Position numbers and translations under genes: made by a program. The notes beneath the pieces were generated by a model. It worked only from the letters and a program-made list of their open reading frames with translations, made no database searches and had not been told where the DNA came from. A stretch of 64,000 bases of DNA, from contig NZ_CP150290.1 of NCBI RefSeq assembly GCF_038051995.1, positions 1,661,501 to 1,725,500 of the forward strand. Reading direction: 5' to 3'. Positions within the stretch are counted from its first letter, which is position 1, and each line of letters starts with the position of its first letter. Origin of the DNA: Paenibacillus sp. FSL H8-0537 (GTDB lineage: Bacteria; Bacillota; Bacilli; Paenibacillales; Paenibacillaceae). Of the stretch, positions 8,242 through 16,286 are shown in pieces.

Positions 8242-9419
8242 GCAGAAGCTTGCTTGAACAACGGTTGCAAAAACCGATCGGAGCTCCGAAGCCCCTTGGC
8301 AGTTATAAGCCTTCTGACGTCGTTTTTCTATTGAAGGATTTGAGCGATGTGCAGCTGGAGCGGGGTACGGAGGATCGTGAGGAAGCGATCCAATCCGGTG
8401 TGCATTATTCGGAAATGCTGCCCGTCGAATATCAGCCAACACCGGAATACATTCGGTTGTTTCACCAGACATTGACGGAGTCTGCGCAGCGGGTAGCACT
8501 TGCTGCTGGCATCGTTGCCGAACAGGTAGTAGCGCGCAGCGGCAAGCACACGGTACTTGTTTCTTTAGCGAGAGCGGGCACGCCAATTGGCATTCTTATG
8601 AAGCGCTACATAGCAGAGACGTGCGGGCTCGATGTGCCGCATTACAGCATCTCTATTATCCGCGGCAAGGGCATTGATGAAAATGCGCTGCTCTACATTT
8701 TGCAGCAGCATGGGCCCGAAGCGAAGCTTCAATTCGTCGACGGCTGGACGGGTAAAGGAGCGATTACACAGGTGCTGATTGAAGCCTGTCGAACCTTTAA
8801 GCAGAAGTATGGGATTGAGCTGGATGCGGAGCTGGCGGTACTTGCTGATCCTGCCTGCAGCTCAAGTATATTCGGTACCCGAGAGGATTTCCTCATTCCG
8901 AGTGCTTGCCTTAATTCCACCGTGTCCGGGCTGATGAGCCGCACGGTATTGCGGGGCGATATTATTGGGCCGGATGATTTTCACGGAGCGAAGTTTTATA
9001 AGGAATGGATGAAGGATGACCTATCGAATCATTTTATCGATACGGTATCCGCCTATTTTAGCCAAATATCGCAGCAGGCGAAGCAGGAAGCTGTAAAGCT
9101 GATGAATGAGAAGGCAGTGGCAACTTGGCAGGGACTGAAAGATATTAAGGCCATTCAGAAGCTTTACGGCATCGAGGATATTAATTTAGTGAAGCCGGGC
9201 GTGGGGGAGACGACACGGGTGCTGCTGCGCCGGGTGCCTTGGAAAATTCTCGTTGATCGTCTGGACAACCCGGGGCTCCAGCATATTTTGCTGCTGGCAA
9301 GCGATCGTGGTGTTCCGGTAGAAGTATTTCCCGAATTGACTTATTCCTGCTGCGGCATTATTAAACCTAAAAATAAAAAGGCGGATATTGCTGCTTCCGC
9401 CGAGGAGGAAGCTGTATGA
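8238..9419 (+). CDS. StiP-type PRTase-like protein with PELOTA-like C-terminus
   Basis: A 393-residue protein of the family named cysteine protease StiP, whose core is a divergent phosphoribosyltransferase fold (VLVSLARAGTPIG near residue 107, SIIRGKGID, LQFVDGWTGKGAIT near 163). The last about 80 residues (VLLRRVPWKILVDRLDNPG and HILLLASDRGVPVEVF) fit the PELOTA-type domain, related to ribosomal L7Ae-like RNA-binding folds, that caps these proteins. The start overlaps the previous stop by four bases (ATGA), implying coupled translation. The protease name comes from a database family and may not describe its chemistry; a role in the Ter metabolite pathway is inferred from context. Confidence 0.84.
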   Translation: MSRSLLEQRLQKPIGAPKPLGSYKPSDVVFLLKDLSDVQLERGTEDREEAIQSGVHYSEMLPVEYQPTPEYIRLFHQTLTESAQRVALAAGIVAEQVVARSGKHTVLVSLARAGTPIGILMKRYIAETCGLDVPHYSISIIRGKGIDENALLYILQQHGPEAKLQFVDGWTGKGAITQVLIEACRTFKQKYGIELDAELAVLADPACSSSIFGTREDFLIPSACLNSTVSGLMSRTVLRGDIIGPDDFHGAKFYKEWMKDDLSNHFIDTVSAYFSQISQQAKQEAVKLMNEKAVATWQGLKDIKAIQKLYGIEDINLVKPGVGETTRVLLRRVPWKILVDRLDNPGLQHILLLASDRGVPVEVFPELTYSCCGIIKPKNKKADIAASAEEEAV

Positions 9420-10267
9420 TTTTCGCCAGTGATCTTGATCAGACGCTCATTTATTCCACGAGATCGATGGGGCTGGATGGTGCGGAGGGCTCAGGGCTTG
9501 TGATGCCCGCAGAAACGAAAGATGGTCAAGTGCTGTCGTATTTTTTGACGGAAATGCTCCCGTTGCTGCAAGCTATTGCGAAGGAGGTTCATTTTATACC
9601 GGTAACGACCCGGACGATGGAGCAGTACAACCGGATTGAGCTGTTCCGCGAGCATATAGCGCCAACGTATGCGGTCACAAGCAATGGCGGCAATATTTTG
9701 GTAAATGGGGTGCGTGACGAAGCATGGAGCATGCATATTCAGAAGCTTATTGCGGCTAGCGCGGCTCCAGCTGCGGAAATTCAAGCGATTTTCGATGAGG
9801 TGGCCAGTAGCGACTGGATTCACGGCGCACGTTATTGCGACGAGCTTTTTTACGCCTACGTCATTGATCGGGAGCGGATGCCAGTAGAGCAGGTTAGCCG
9901 TGCTGTGGAACGAATTACGGCGCTAGGCTGGAAAGTATCGGTTCAAGGACGCAAAATTTATCTCGTGCCAAATGAGGTGAGCAAAAGCGCGGCGCTCTTG
10001 CATTTAAAGCAGCAGCTTGGCGCGACGGTCGTTGCTGCCTCCGGTGATTCCTTGCTCGACCAGTGTCTGCTTGATGCGGCAAGTCATGCCATTGCTCCAA
10101 GACATGGTGAGCTGTTTCGCCAAGAGCAGCGTGAGCCGGGAAACATGGCTTACACCTTTACAACGAACTCGGGCATTATGGCTTCGCAGCAAATTTTGGA
10201 CTTTGTATCGACCGTCATGGCTGAGTTTAAGACAGCAGCGGCATTCGAAAGGAAGGCAAACGTATGA
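9416..10267 (+). CDS. HAD-superfamily phosphatase of the Ter metabolite operon
   Basis: A 283-residue haloacid-dehalogenase-type hydrolase. Motif I is at the very N-terminus (SDLDQTLIYS, with both catalytic Asp residues), motif II is the Thr in PVTTRTMEQ, motif III the Lys in EVSKSAAL, and motif IV is ASGDSLLD. A C2-type cap of about 100 residues sits between motifs II and III, as in sugar-phosphate and phosphoglycolate-type phosphatases. It probably removes a phosphate from the product of the preceding phosphoribosyltransferases. Its start overlaps the StiP-like gene and its stop overlaps the ATP-grasp gene, each by four bases. Confidence 0.88.
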   Translation: MIFASDLDQTLIYSTRSMGLDGAEGSGLVMPAETKDGQVLSYFLTEMLPLLQAIAKEVHFIPVTTRTMEQYNRIELFREHIAPTYAVTSNGGNILVNGVRDEAWSMHIQKLIAASAAPAAEIQAIFDEVASSDWIHGARYCDELFYAYVIDRERMPVEQVSRAVERITALGWKVSVQGRKIYLVPNEVSKSAALLHLKQQLGATVVAASGDSLLDQCLLDAASHAIAPRHGELFRQEQREPGNMAYTFTTNSGIMASQQILDFVSTVMAEFKTAAAFERKANV

Positions 10268-11295
10268 GCAACGTAACAAAAGTATGGTTCAACCGCTGGT
10301 TTTCAGTCGCTTATCATTATATGAATGCGATTCGCAATAATAGCGATGGTGCAGCCTTTGAGCTGTACGGCACGCATGCCGATCCGAAGCATATGTCGCT
10401 GCAAGCTTGCGATGTGGTGGAGGTTGAGCCTTCTGTAAAAGGCGAGGCTTACGTTGATTTTTGCATTGAATTCTGTTTGAGGCACAAAATAGATGTGTTC
10501 GTCCCAAGGCTGAATATGCTGGATATTGTGAAGAGCATCAAGCGTTTTGATGAAATAGGCGTTAAAGTCGTCGTTTGTCAAGATGAGGAGCTGCTTGGCA
10601 AGCTGATGGTCAAGGATCAGTTTTATGAATCGGTGAGCGAAAGCGGCATTATGGTCATTCCCGATTATCATGTCGTTTCAACGGCAGAGCAGTTTAAGGC
10701 TGCCTATGACGATTTGGCTTCAAAAGGGCATCGCGTTTGCTTTAAGCCAACGGATGGCGAAGGCGGACAAGGCTTTCGCATCATTGACAATGAGCGCGAC
10801 AAGCTGGCGGATTTGTTCGGCTCGGTTTCACGCGCGCTGTCGTTTGAAGAGGTGTACCGCACCTTATCGACTGTTCCACAGTTTGGCGATTTAATGGTAA
10901 TGGAGCTGCTTGACGGGTTTGAATACAGTATCGATTGCCTAGCTGCGCCAAATGGAGAACTGCTTGCTGCAGTTCCGCGCCGCAAAGCGGGCGGACGTCT
11001 GCGCCTGCTGGATGATGTGCCGGAATTACTGGAAATTGCCCAAAGGGTTTCAGAAACATACAAAATCCCTTACAATTATAATATACAGATGAAATACAAA
11101 AATGGAGTGCCCAAGCTTCTGGAGATTAATCCGCGGATGTCTGGCGGTCTCCATGTTTCCTGTCTGAGCGGCATCAACTTCCCTTATTTGGCGGTCAAGC
11201 TGGCGCTAGGTGGAACGGTGGGCAAGCTGACGCCTGAGTATGGCGTGCTTGCCAGCCATGTTGAGCAGCCGATGCGTTTGACAGCATTCGAATAG
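10264..11295 (+). CDS. ATP-grasp ligase of the Ter metabolite operon
   Basis: A 343-residue ATP-grasp protein. The ATP-binding Lys and glycine-rich loop appear as FKPTDGEGGQGFRI near residue 160-173, followed by MVMELLDGFEYSID near 203-216 and the metal-binding end of the fold (KLLEINPRMSGG) near 279-290. ATP-grasp ligases join a carboxylate, through an acyl-phosphate, to an amine or similar nucleophile, so this enzyme could add an amino acid or acid group to the ribosylated intermediate. It is the last of five overlapping genes in the operon and is followed after 34 bases by the XpaC-like gene. Confidence 0.9.
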   Translation: MSNVTKVWFNRWFSVAYHYMNAIRNNSDGAAFELYGTHADPKHMSLQACDVVEVEPSVKGEAYVDFCIEFCLRHKIDVFVPRLNMLDIVKSIKRFDEIGVKVVVCQDEELLGKLMVKDQFYESVSESGIMVIPDYHVVSTAEQFKAAYDDLASKGHRVCFKPTDGEGGQGFRIIDNERDKLADLFGSVSRALSFEEVYRTLSTVPQFGDLMVMELLDGFEYSIDCLAAPNGELLAAVPRRKAGGRLRLLDDVPELLEIAQRVSETYKIPYNYNIQMKYKNGVPKLLEINPRMSGGLHVSCLSGINFPYLAVKLALGGTVGKLTPEYGVLASHVEQPMRLTAFE

Positions 11296-11329
11296 AAGCG
11301 AGTGGCACAGCAGGTTGGAGGGTGAGAGA

Positions 11330-12004
11330 GTGATTCAAAAACGCTCGATTATCGGAGCGGCTATCGGACTTATCATTGCCGCTGCAACAAGCTGGCTGCT
11401 GCCAGAATTTATAACGGTGCTTATCCCAGTCGCAGCTACGCTCGCGGGTGTGGTGCTCGATGAGAAGCGGCTGCTGCGCAAAACCAATATTATCGATGCG
11501 ATTCCGTCTCCGGGCCGAGGTCCTTCTGAGCCTGGGCAGCTGCCAGAAGCAGCCGTGCAGCCCTCTGCCTCTAGCGGAGGCGGAGCAGCTTCACCAGCGA
11601 TTAGTCCCATATTTGAGCCGGTGCTGGAGTATTTGGAAGTGCTGGAGGATATGGTGATCTCCGAAGGGCAGAAAAATACGCTGGACAATGAAATTGTAGA
11701 GAAATCCTGCTCGCTTTTTCTGCGTTTGCATCGGGTATTGCCGCTCCTGTCTGAACTGAATAATGATGAAATTAATCATACGGTCAGACGGCTTGTGCTC
11801 AAGGAGCTGAACAGCGTCATTAATCCTTTCTTAAGGCTGAGCGGCGACGCCAAGACGAAAAACCGTAGAATTTTGTTAAATGGTTTGCGGGATATTAATA
11901 CTAAAATTTCGGAAATTGTTGCAACGATTGAACACAAGGATTTGATGGAGCTGCAAACCAAGGCGGAGGTCATTCATAAACGCTATAACTACTCGGAGTT
12001 TTAA
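11330..12004 (+). CDS. XpaC-like membrane-anchored protein paired with TelA
   Basis: A 224-residue protein with two short N-terminal membrane segments (about residues 8-24 and 27-43), a proline/glycine-rich linker and a charged, probably helical C-terminal domain from about residue 105. It directly precedes telA, as XpaC precedes YaaN (TelA) in Bacillus subtilis, and it has the same layout. The assignment rests on context and architecture more than on a recognised motif. GTG at 11330 is chosen because TTGGAGGGTG at 11315-11324 is well spaced; the in-frame TTG at 11315 lies within that ribosome site. It probably anchors TelA at the membrane. Confidence 0.6.
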   Translation: MIQKRSIIGAAIGLIIAAATSWLLPEFITVLIPVAATLAGVVLDEKRLLRKTNIIDAIPSPGRGPSEPGQLPEAAVQPSASSGGGAASPAISPIFEPVLEYLEVLEDMVISEGQKNTLDNEIVEKSCSLFLRLHRVLPLLSELNNDEINHTVRRLVLKELNSVINPFLRLSGDAKTKNRRILLNGLRDINTKISEIVATIEHKDLMELQTKAEVIHKRYNYSEF

Positions 12005-12043
12005 TGGCGTGTCAGATTGAAAATCCGTGGGGAGGGAACTTAA

Positions 12044-13150
12044 GTGTCCATACAAACGATTCAATTGAAAAAAGAAGACGAGCAGAAGGCCGTCCAGGAA
12101 GCGGCCGTTATTATTCAGAAGGTAGCACAGGCCGATACGCTGTCGCTAGATGGCTTGATGGACGAGATGGGTAAGCTGGGCGCCAAGACGCAGGAGCGCG
12201 CAGGAGCGACGCTGAAGCAGCTGGAGCGTCCGGTTGCCACCCTTATGTCGGGCGGGTCAAGCCAAGTATCGAATCTGATTTTGTCGCTGCGTAATGAATG
12301 CGAATCTTTGCAGCAAAGTAAAAACGTTGGCTTCATTGGCAAGCTGATACGCAAGTCGCCTGTGAAAAATTACGTTTATAAATATCAGTCCGTAAGGACG
12401 AATATTGATGCGATTGTGCAAGGGCTGCGTGACGGCAAGGATGGCCTTGAAGAGAGCATCGTGAATATGCGCACGCTCAAGCGCAGCTCACTTGAGGAAA
12501 TTTATTCGCTGCAAGAGAAGATCGCGATGGGCAACAAGCTCAAGGAGCTGTTCGAAACGGAAATTGCCAAGCCGGAAAATGAGCAGCGCAAAACGTATCT
12601 GGAGCGTGGATTGCGTAAAGTCGTCACCCGCATCCAGTCGATGACCGAGGATATATTACTGTTCAATCAGGCAGTTGCCGCGACAGACATTGTCAATGAC
12701 AACAGCGATAAGCTCATTGATGCGGTCAACAACAGCATTTATAAAGCGTCTAATCTAATTACAGTGTCGGCAATGATTACGCTCGCTATCGAGGATCAGT
12801 TAAAAATCGCCAATGCAGTAGAGAGTGTAAACAGCACGATTGAAGACCAGTTCAAGCGCAATGCAGAGCTGCTCAAAACGTCAACGGAAAAGTCGGCGGA
12901 GCTGCTCAAAAAGCCAGCGATGTCGCTCGAGGCTGTCAATACGGCGATTGCCGATCTGATTACAGCGCTTGATACATCGGAGAAATCCAACCGCGACATT
13001 ATCGCGACCTGCAAAACGCATACGGAGAAGCTGGCGCAAATTAACCAGAATATGTCGAAGCGTTTAGGCTTGGAGACTGGCGGACAACCGCAATCGGCGA
13101 TTACCAGTGGAGCTGCTGGTGGAAACGAAATGGACAGGCTGCTCAGCTAA
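12044..13150 (+). CDS. telA: TelA family toxic anion resistance protein
   Basis: A 368-residue, largely helical protein of the TelA/YaaN family. Typical segments are PVKNYVYKYQSVRTNIDAIV, LEEIYSLQEKIAMGNKLKEL, and TDIVNDNSDKL near residue 210-220, where the family keeps an Asn/Asp-rich turn. The family is linked to tellurite, nisin and cell-envelope resistance, but its biochemistry is not known. GTG at 12044 follows GGAGGG at 12031-12036. It closes the Ter operon. No clear intrinsic terminator follows, and a possible 39-codon membrane peptide gene lies 100 bases downstream. Confidence 0.92.
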   Translation: MSIQTIQLKKEDEQKAVQEAAVIIQKVAQADTLSLDGLMDEMGKLGAKTQERAGATLKQLERPVATLMSGGSSQVSNLILSLRNECESLQQSKNVGFIGKLIRKSPVKNYVYKYQSVRTNIDAIVQGLRDGKDGLEESIVNMRTLKRSSLEEIYSLQEKIAMGNKLKELFETEIAKPENEQRKTYLERGLRKVVTRIQSMTEDILLFNQAVAATDIVNDNSDKLIDAVNNSIYKASNLITVSAMITLAIEDQLKIANAVESVNSTIEDQFKRNAELLKTSTEKSAELLKKPAMSLEAVNTAIADLITALDTSEKSNRDIIATCKTHTEKLAQINQNMSKRLGLETGGQPQSAITSGAAGGNEMDRLLS

Positions 13151-13249
13151 TAATAGCAGGAGGCTCGTTCTATTTTAAATATAGAAAAGCATAGGCAACA
13201 ATACTCATAGATGGCCCCACTCATTCATAGGCTTAACAAAAGCGATGGA

Positions 13250-13369
13250 ATGAGAGGATGGTTGTCTTTGATTGCAGTAGGCACGCTCGGCTTATTGATT
13301 GTAACGTTGATTATCGTTGCCAGCAGCGAACGGGTAGAGGCTATTGTAGAGCAGCATAACCAATTATAA
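13250..13369 (+). CDS. Putative single-span membrane miniprotein
   Basis: An open frame of 39 codons encoding one strongly hydrophobic segment (LIAVGTLGLLIVTLIIVASS) and a charged tail (ERVEAIVEQHNQL). The ATG at 13250 lacks a good ribosome site; a TTG at 13268 lies nine bases after AGAGGA and could be the true start, giving 33 residues. It lies between telA and an uncharacterised gene, same strand. No family recognised. The clean hydrophobic/charged pattern is the only support. Confidence 0.4.
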   Translation: MRGWLSLIAVGTLGLLIVTLIIVASSERVEAIVEQHNQL

Positions 13370-13569
13370 GCGTGGGCAGGGCCGTATTTTCTGTAATTTA
13401 AGAAGATGCGGCCATTGTTATATTTTTCGAAGGATAAGAAAGTCTAGGTTTAGCTATGAGAACGAGAATAGCGTCGAATTTTATATAATATTAGCGTAAT
13501 GGCGGATCATTTGGTAAAATTGACTTATCGGAAGATTTCGGGCCTGCTGCTCGTATGGAGGGAACGATA

Positions 13570-14130
13570 ATGTTGGATTTTTCATTTGAGATGCTGGATG
13601 AGCATACAATAAACGTAGAATACGTTTTTGGCAGCGAGAAATTTATTTTTAATTTATTTTATTCGAATGATAATTGGACCATTCATCCCTTCGATGGCAT
13701 CTTACTAAAAAATCGTGATTTATGTCGCAGCGTCATGAGTGACTTGTTTCAAAACAAATCGTTCCAAATTATGCTGGCGAAAGAAAATATTATTTTATCA
13801 TCGATACGCTCCTCCGTTAACCTGAATTCTTACGAGGAAGAGGAGCCCATGCCGGAGCCGGAGAGGCTGCGGGGCGAGCGTTATGGCGGTGATGGGGGCG
13901 GCGGCCGCGCCGAGCGGAGCGAGCTGGATGATTTCATCAATAGCCACACACTGGATGAAATTTTGGAGCTGGAGCGCAGCTTCATTGAGGAGCGGACAAC
14001 CCTTTTCAAATCGGTGCTTCAGAAAATGTTTATGGATGGCCTTGGGCCAGGCGACAGTGAATTTAATCAAATTCAGGAGCTTGTGAAGGCGTATAAGAGG
14101 GCGAGCGAGGACATCGCCAAAATTCGGTAA
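13570..14130 (+). CDS. Uncharacterised 186-residue protein
   Basis: I do not recognise a family. The N-terminal half (about residues 1-85) looks like a mixed alpha/beta domain rich in aromatic residues (VFGSEKFIFNLFY, NWTIHPFDG). It is joined by an acidic then glycine-rich linker (residues about 89-115) to a helical C-terminal domain with alternating charge (LDEILELERSFIEERTTLF). ATG at 13570 is chosen because GGAGGG at 13557-13562 is well placed; the upstream in-frame ATG at 13555 overlaps that site. It lies 46 bases before a sigma factor gene on the same strand, so it may share its transcript. Confidence 0.75.
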   Translation: MLDFSFEMLDEHTINVEYVFGSEKFIFNLFYSNDNWTIHPFDGILLKNRDLCRSVMSDLFQNKSFQIMLAKENIILSSIRSSVNLNSYEEEEPMPEPERLRGERYGGDGGGGRAERSELDDFINSHTLDEILELERSFIEERTTLFKSVLQKMFMDGLGPGDSEFNQIQELVKAYKRASEDIAKIR

Positions 14131-14176
14131 TGCCAATATTAAAGTCTATTATCCTATTTAAGTTTGGAGAGAAATT

Positions 14177-14803
14177 ATGGATGCTTCCCAGTTAGCGGTT
14201 CGGATCAAAGAGAAGGACCCGTTGGTTTTCGCGGAAATTACAAAGGTCTATTATGATAGGCTGTTTTCAACTGCTTATAGGATGCTTGGCAGCCGTCAGG
14301 AAAGCGAAGATGTCCTGCAAGAGACGTTTATTCGCCTGCTGACGAATATCGATAAGTTTGATCCTTCCAAAAACTTCACAACCTGGATTTTTCAAATTAC
14401 GATTAACTTATGTATTGATACGCTTAGAAAACGCAAAACGCGTCGCAGCGTTTCTTTGGATGCGGAGCCGGATTATTTTATGTCGCAATGGCCGCTCAAG
14501 GAAACGCTGCCGAGCCCGGATAAAGGGCCGGAGCACGTGTATTTGGAGCAGGAGCTGTCCGAGGAGCTGTCCGAGGTGATGAAGGGCTTGTCCGATAAGG
14601 ACCGCGAGCTGGTCGTGAAGCGATATTTTTACGATATGTCGCTGGACGAAATTAGCCAGGAAACACAGGTTCCTGTTGGCACCATAAAATCACGGTTATT
14701 TCGCGTGCGTCAGCTATTGAAGAAAAAATGGAGCATACTAAACTTACGCGGTGCTTCCTTGAATTTTCTTAGCAGCATGATGATGGGCGGGCCGCTTTTC
14801 TAA
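14177..14803 (+). CDS. ECF-type RNA polymerase sigma factor
   Basis: A 208-residue extracytoplasmic-function sigma factor. Region 2 runs from about residue 20 to 93 (RMLGSRQESEDVLQETFIRL and the -10 recognition helix TTWIFQITINLCIDTLRK); region 4 lies near residues 135-185, with the helix-turn-helix MSLDEISQETQVPVGTIKSRL. No anti-sigma factor gene follows; the next gene encodes an AIM24 protein. It could read the TGAAAC/CGTA promoter found before the terD genes, but that link is only inferred. The C-terminus carries an unusual short Met/Gly tail (MMMGGPLF). The ribosome site is GGAGAG. Confidence 0.9.
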   Translation: MDASQLAVRIKEKDPLVFAEITKVYYDRLFSTAYRMLGSRQESEDVLQETFIRLLTNIDKFDPSKNFTTWIFQITINLCIDTLRKRKTRRSVSLDAEPDYFMSQWPLKETLPSPDKGPEHVYLEQELSEELSEVMKGLSDKDRELVVKRYFYDMSLDEISQETQVPVGTIKSRLFRVRQLLKKKWSILNLRGASLNFLSSMMMGGPLF

Positions 14804-14866
14804 AAGCGTGGTGGCAACATCTTCTACGCCCGAAGGCAGTACGAATGATCGGAGGAGTAAATTGAA

Positions 14867-15541
14867 ATGAGACATGAAATTTTATACCGCGGCGCTTTTC
14901 CATTATTGAAGGTGCTGTTGGAGCGCGGCGAGACGATTAAAGCAGAGTCAGGTGCAATGGTATCGATGTCGCCAAACCTTGAGCTGAAGGGTACGCTGGA
15001 TGGCGGCATTATGCGCGGCCTTGGCCGAATGCTGAGCGGCGAGAAATTTTTCTTTCAAGAGCTGTCTGCAACGCGCGGTCCAGGTGAAGCGCTGCTTGCT
15101 TCCGCAGCGATTGGCGATATTGAATCGATTGAGCTTGATGGATCGTACAAGCTGTATGTGCAGAAGGACGGCTTCTTGGCTGGAACGCCTGGCATTGAGG
15201 TTAACACGAAGATGCAAAACCTGGCGAAAGGCTTCTTGTCGGGCGAAGGCTTCTTTATTGTTGAAATTAGCGGTAAAGGAACGGTGTTTCTTTCCTCCTA
15301 CGGAACGATTCATGCGGTGCAGCTGGCCGCGGGCGAGGAAGTTATCATCGATAACGGACATCTGGTTGCATGGCCTGATTATATGGATTACCGGATCGAG
15401 AAGGCTGCGAGTGGCTGGTTGTCCAGCATTACAAGTGGCGAAGGGGTTGTGTGCCGATTCCGCGGCGAAGGCGTCGTCTTGATTCAAACGAGAAATCCGA
15501 AAAGCTTTGGCGGCTGGATTAATCAGTTTATTCCAAAGTGA
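14867..15541 (+). CDS. AIM24/TIGR00266 family protein
   Basis: A 224-residue protein of the AIM24 beta-sandwich family. The N-terminal GAFPLLKVLLERGETIKAES and the motif SGAMVSMSPNLEL are typical, as are the repeated glycine-rich turns (GGIMRGLGRMLSGEKFFFQ). Members resemble the tryptophan RNA-binding attenuator fold and are called Mth1 or YjbQ-like in places, but their role is unknown. In Firmicutes they occur near envelope-stress genes. ATG at 14867 follows GGAGGAG at a proper distance. A bidirectional terminator separates it from the convergent peroxidase gene. Confidence 0.88.
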   Translation: MRHEILYRGAFPLLKVLLERGETIKAESGAMVSMSPNLELKGTLDGGIMRGLGRMLSGEKFFFQELSATRGPGEALLASAAIGDIESIELDGSYKLYVQKDGFLAGTPGIEVNTKMQNLAKGFLSGEGFFIVEISGKGTVFLSSYGTIHAVQLAAGEEVIIDNGHLVAWPDYMDYRIEKAASGWLSSITSGEGVVCRFRGEGVVLIQTRNPKSFGGWINQFIPK

Positions 15542-15583
15542 TAAAACGAAGGTACATAGACGGACAGGCCTGAAAGGGTTAAG

Positions 15584-15640
15584 AAAAAGCAAGGCGTTTA
15601 GCTCGGGTAGACGAGCTAGGCACCTTGCTTTTTATTTTTT
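15584..15640. terminator. Bidirectional terminator
   Basis: AAAAAGCAAGG and CCTTGCTTTTT form an 11-pair stem around an inner hairpin (GCTCG...CGAGC). The A and T flanks make it work in both directions, for the AIM24 gene and for the convergent glutathione peroxidase gene. Confidence 0.85.
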
Positions 15641-16184
15641 AAAGCAGTGCTCGTATCGCTGCTTCAAGCTCCAGTGGCTGCACAGTCGGTTCAAAACGGC
15701 CAGACACTTGGCCGCTGCGATCAAGGAGAAACTTGGAAAAATTCCACTTGATTCCGTCTCCAGCGTGGAGCTCGGGGTATTTTTCACTTAAAAATTGATC
15801 TAGCCACTTGCCGTTTGGGGTTAGTGTATCGAAACCGCGAAATGGAGCTTCGCTCACCAAATAGTGAAACAAAGGATGAGCGGTTTCGCCGCGAACGTCC
15901 ACCTTGCTGAGCAGAGTGAAAGTGATGCTAAAGCTTTGTTCGCAATAGGCTCTTATTTCAGCGTCGCTGCCTGGTTCTTTGTCGTTAAATTGATTGCAGG
16001 GGAAAGCCAATATTTCAAATCCCTGGTGGTGATGCTTTTCGTAAAGCTGCTGCAGCGCGGCAAATTGGCTGGAATAACCGCATTGACTAGCCGTATTAAC
16101 AATTAGCAAAACCTTCCCCTGATAGGCTGACCAATCCAGCCATTCGCCGGTCATCGTTTTTACTTGAAAGTCATAGATGGACAA
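15639..16184 (-). CDS. bsaA: Glutathione peroxidase (thiol peroxidase-like, Cys type)
   Basis: A 181-residue thioredoxin-fold peroxidase that reduces hydroperoxides, usually with thioredoxin in bacteria of this type. The peroxidatic residue is the Cys in NTASQCGYSSQF near residue 36, in place of selenocysteine, and the family motifs LAFPCNQF and WNFSKFLLD are present. The chosen start is TTG at 16184, because AGGGAG lies eight bases ahead and the protein then begins at the normal family position (LSIYDFQVKT). A longer in-frame start at 16220 would add residues not usual for the family. It stands alone and convergent with the AIM24 gene. Confidence 0.9.
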   Translation of the reverse strand: MSIYDFQVKTMTGEWLDWSAYQGKVLLIVNTASQCGYSSQFAALQQLYEKHHHQGFEILAFPCNQFNDKEPGSDAEIRAYCEQSFSITFTLLSKVDVRGETAHPLFHYLVSEAPFRGFDTLTPNGKWLDQFLSEKYPELHAGDGIKWNFSKFLLDRSGQVSGRFEPTVQPLELEAAIRALL

Positions 16185-16286
16185 GTTGTTCGCTCCCTTC
16201 GGCGCTATACAACCCATCATAGGACAATTCTATTTATTGGTCTAATATATAATGGAGATAAAGGTTATAGTTTTCACCTATGTCGA

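Noticed and set aside
16200..16286. Possible PerR box before the glutathione peroxidase gene
   Set aside because: Only fragments of TTATAATNATTATAA can be found (such as TTATATATTAG); too many mismatches to claim.
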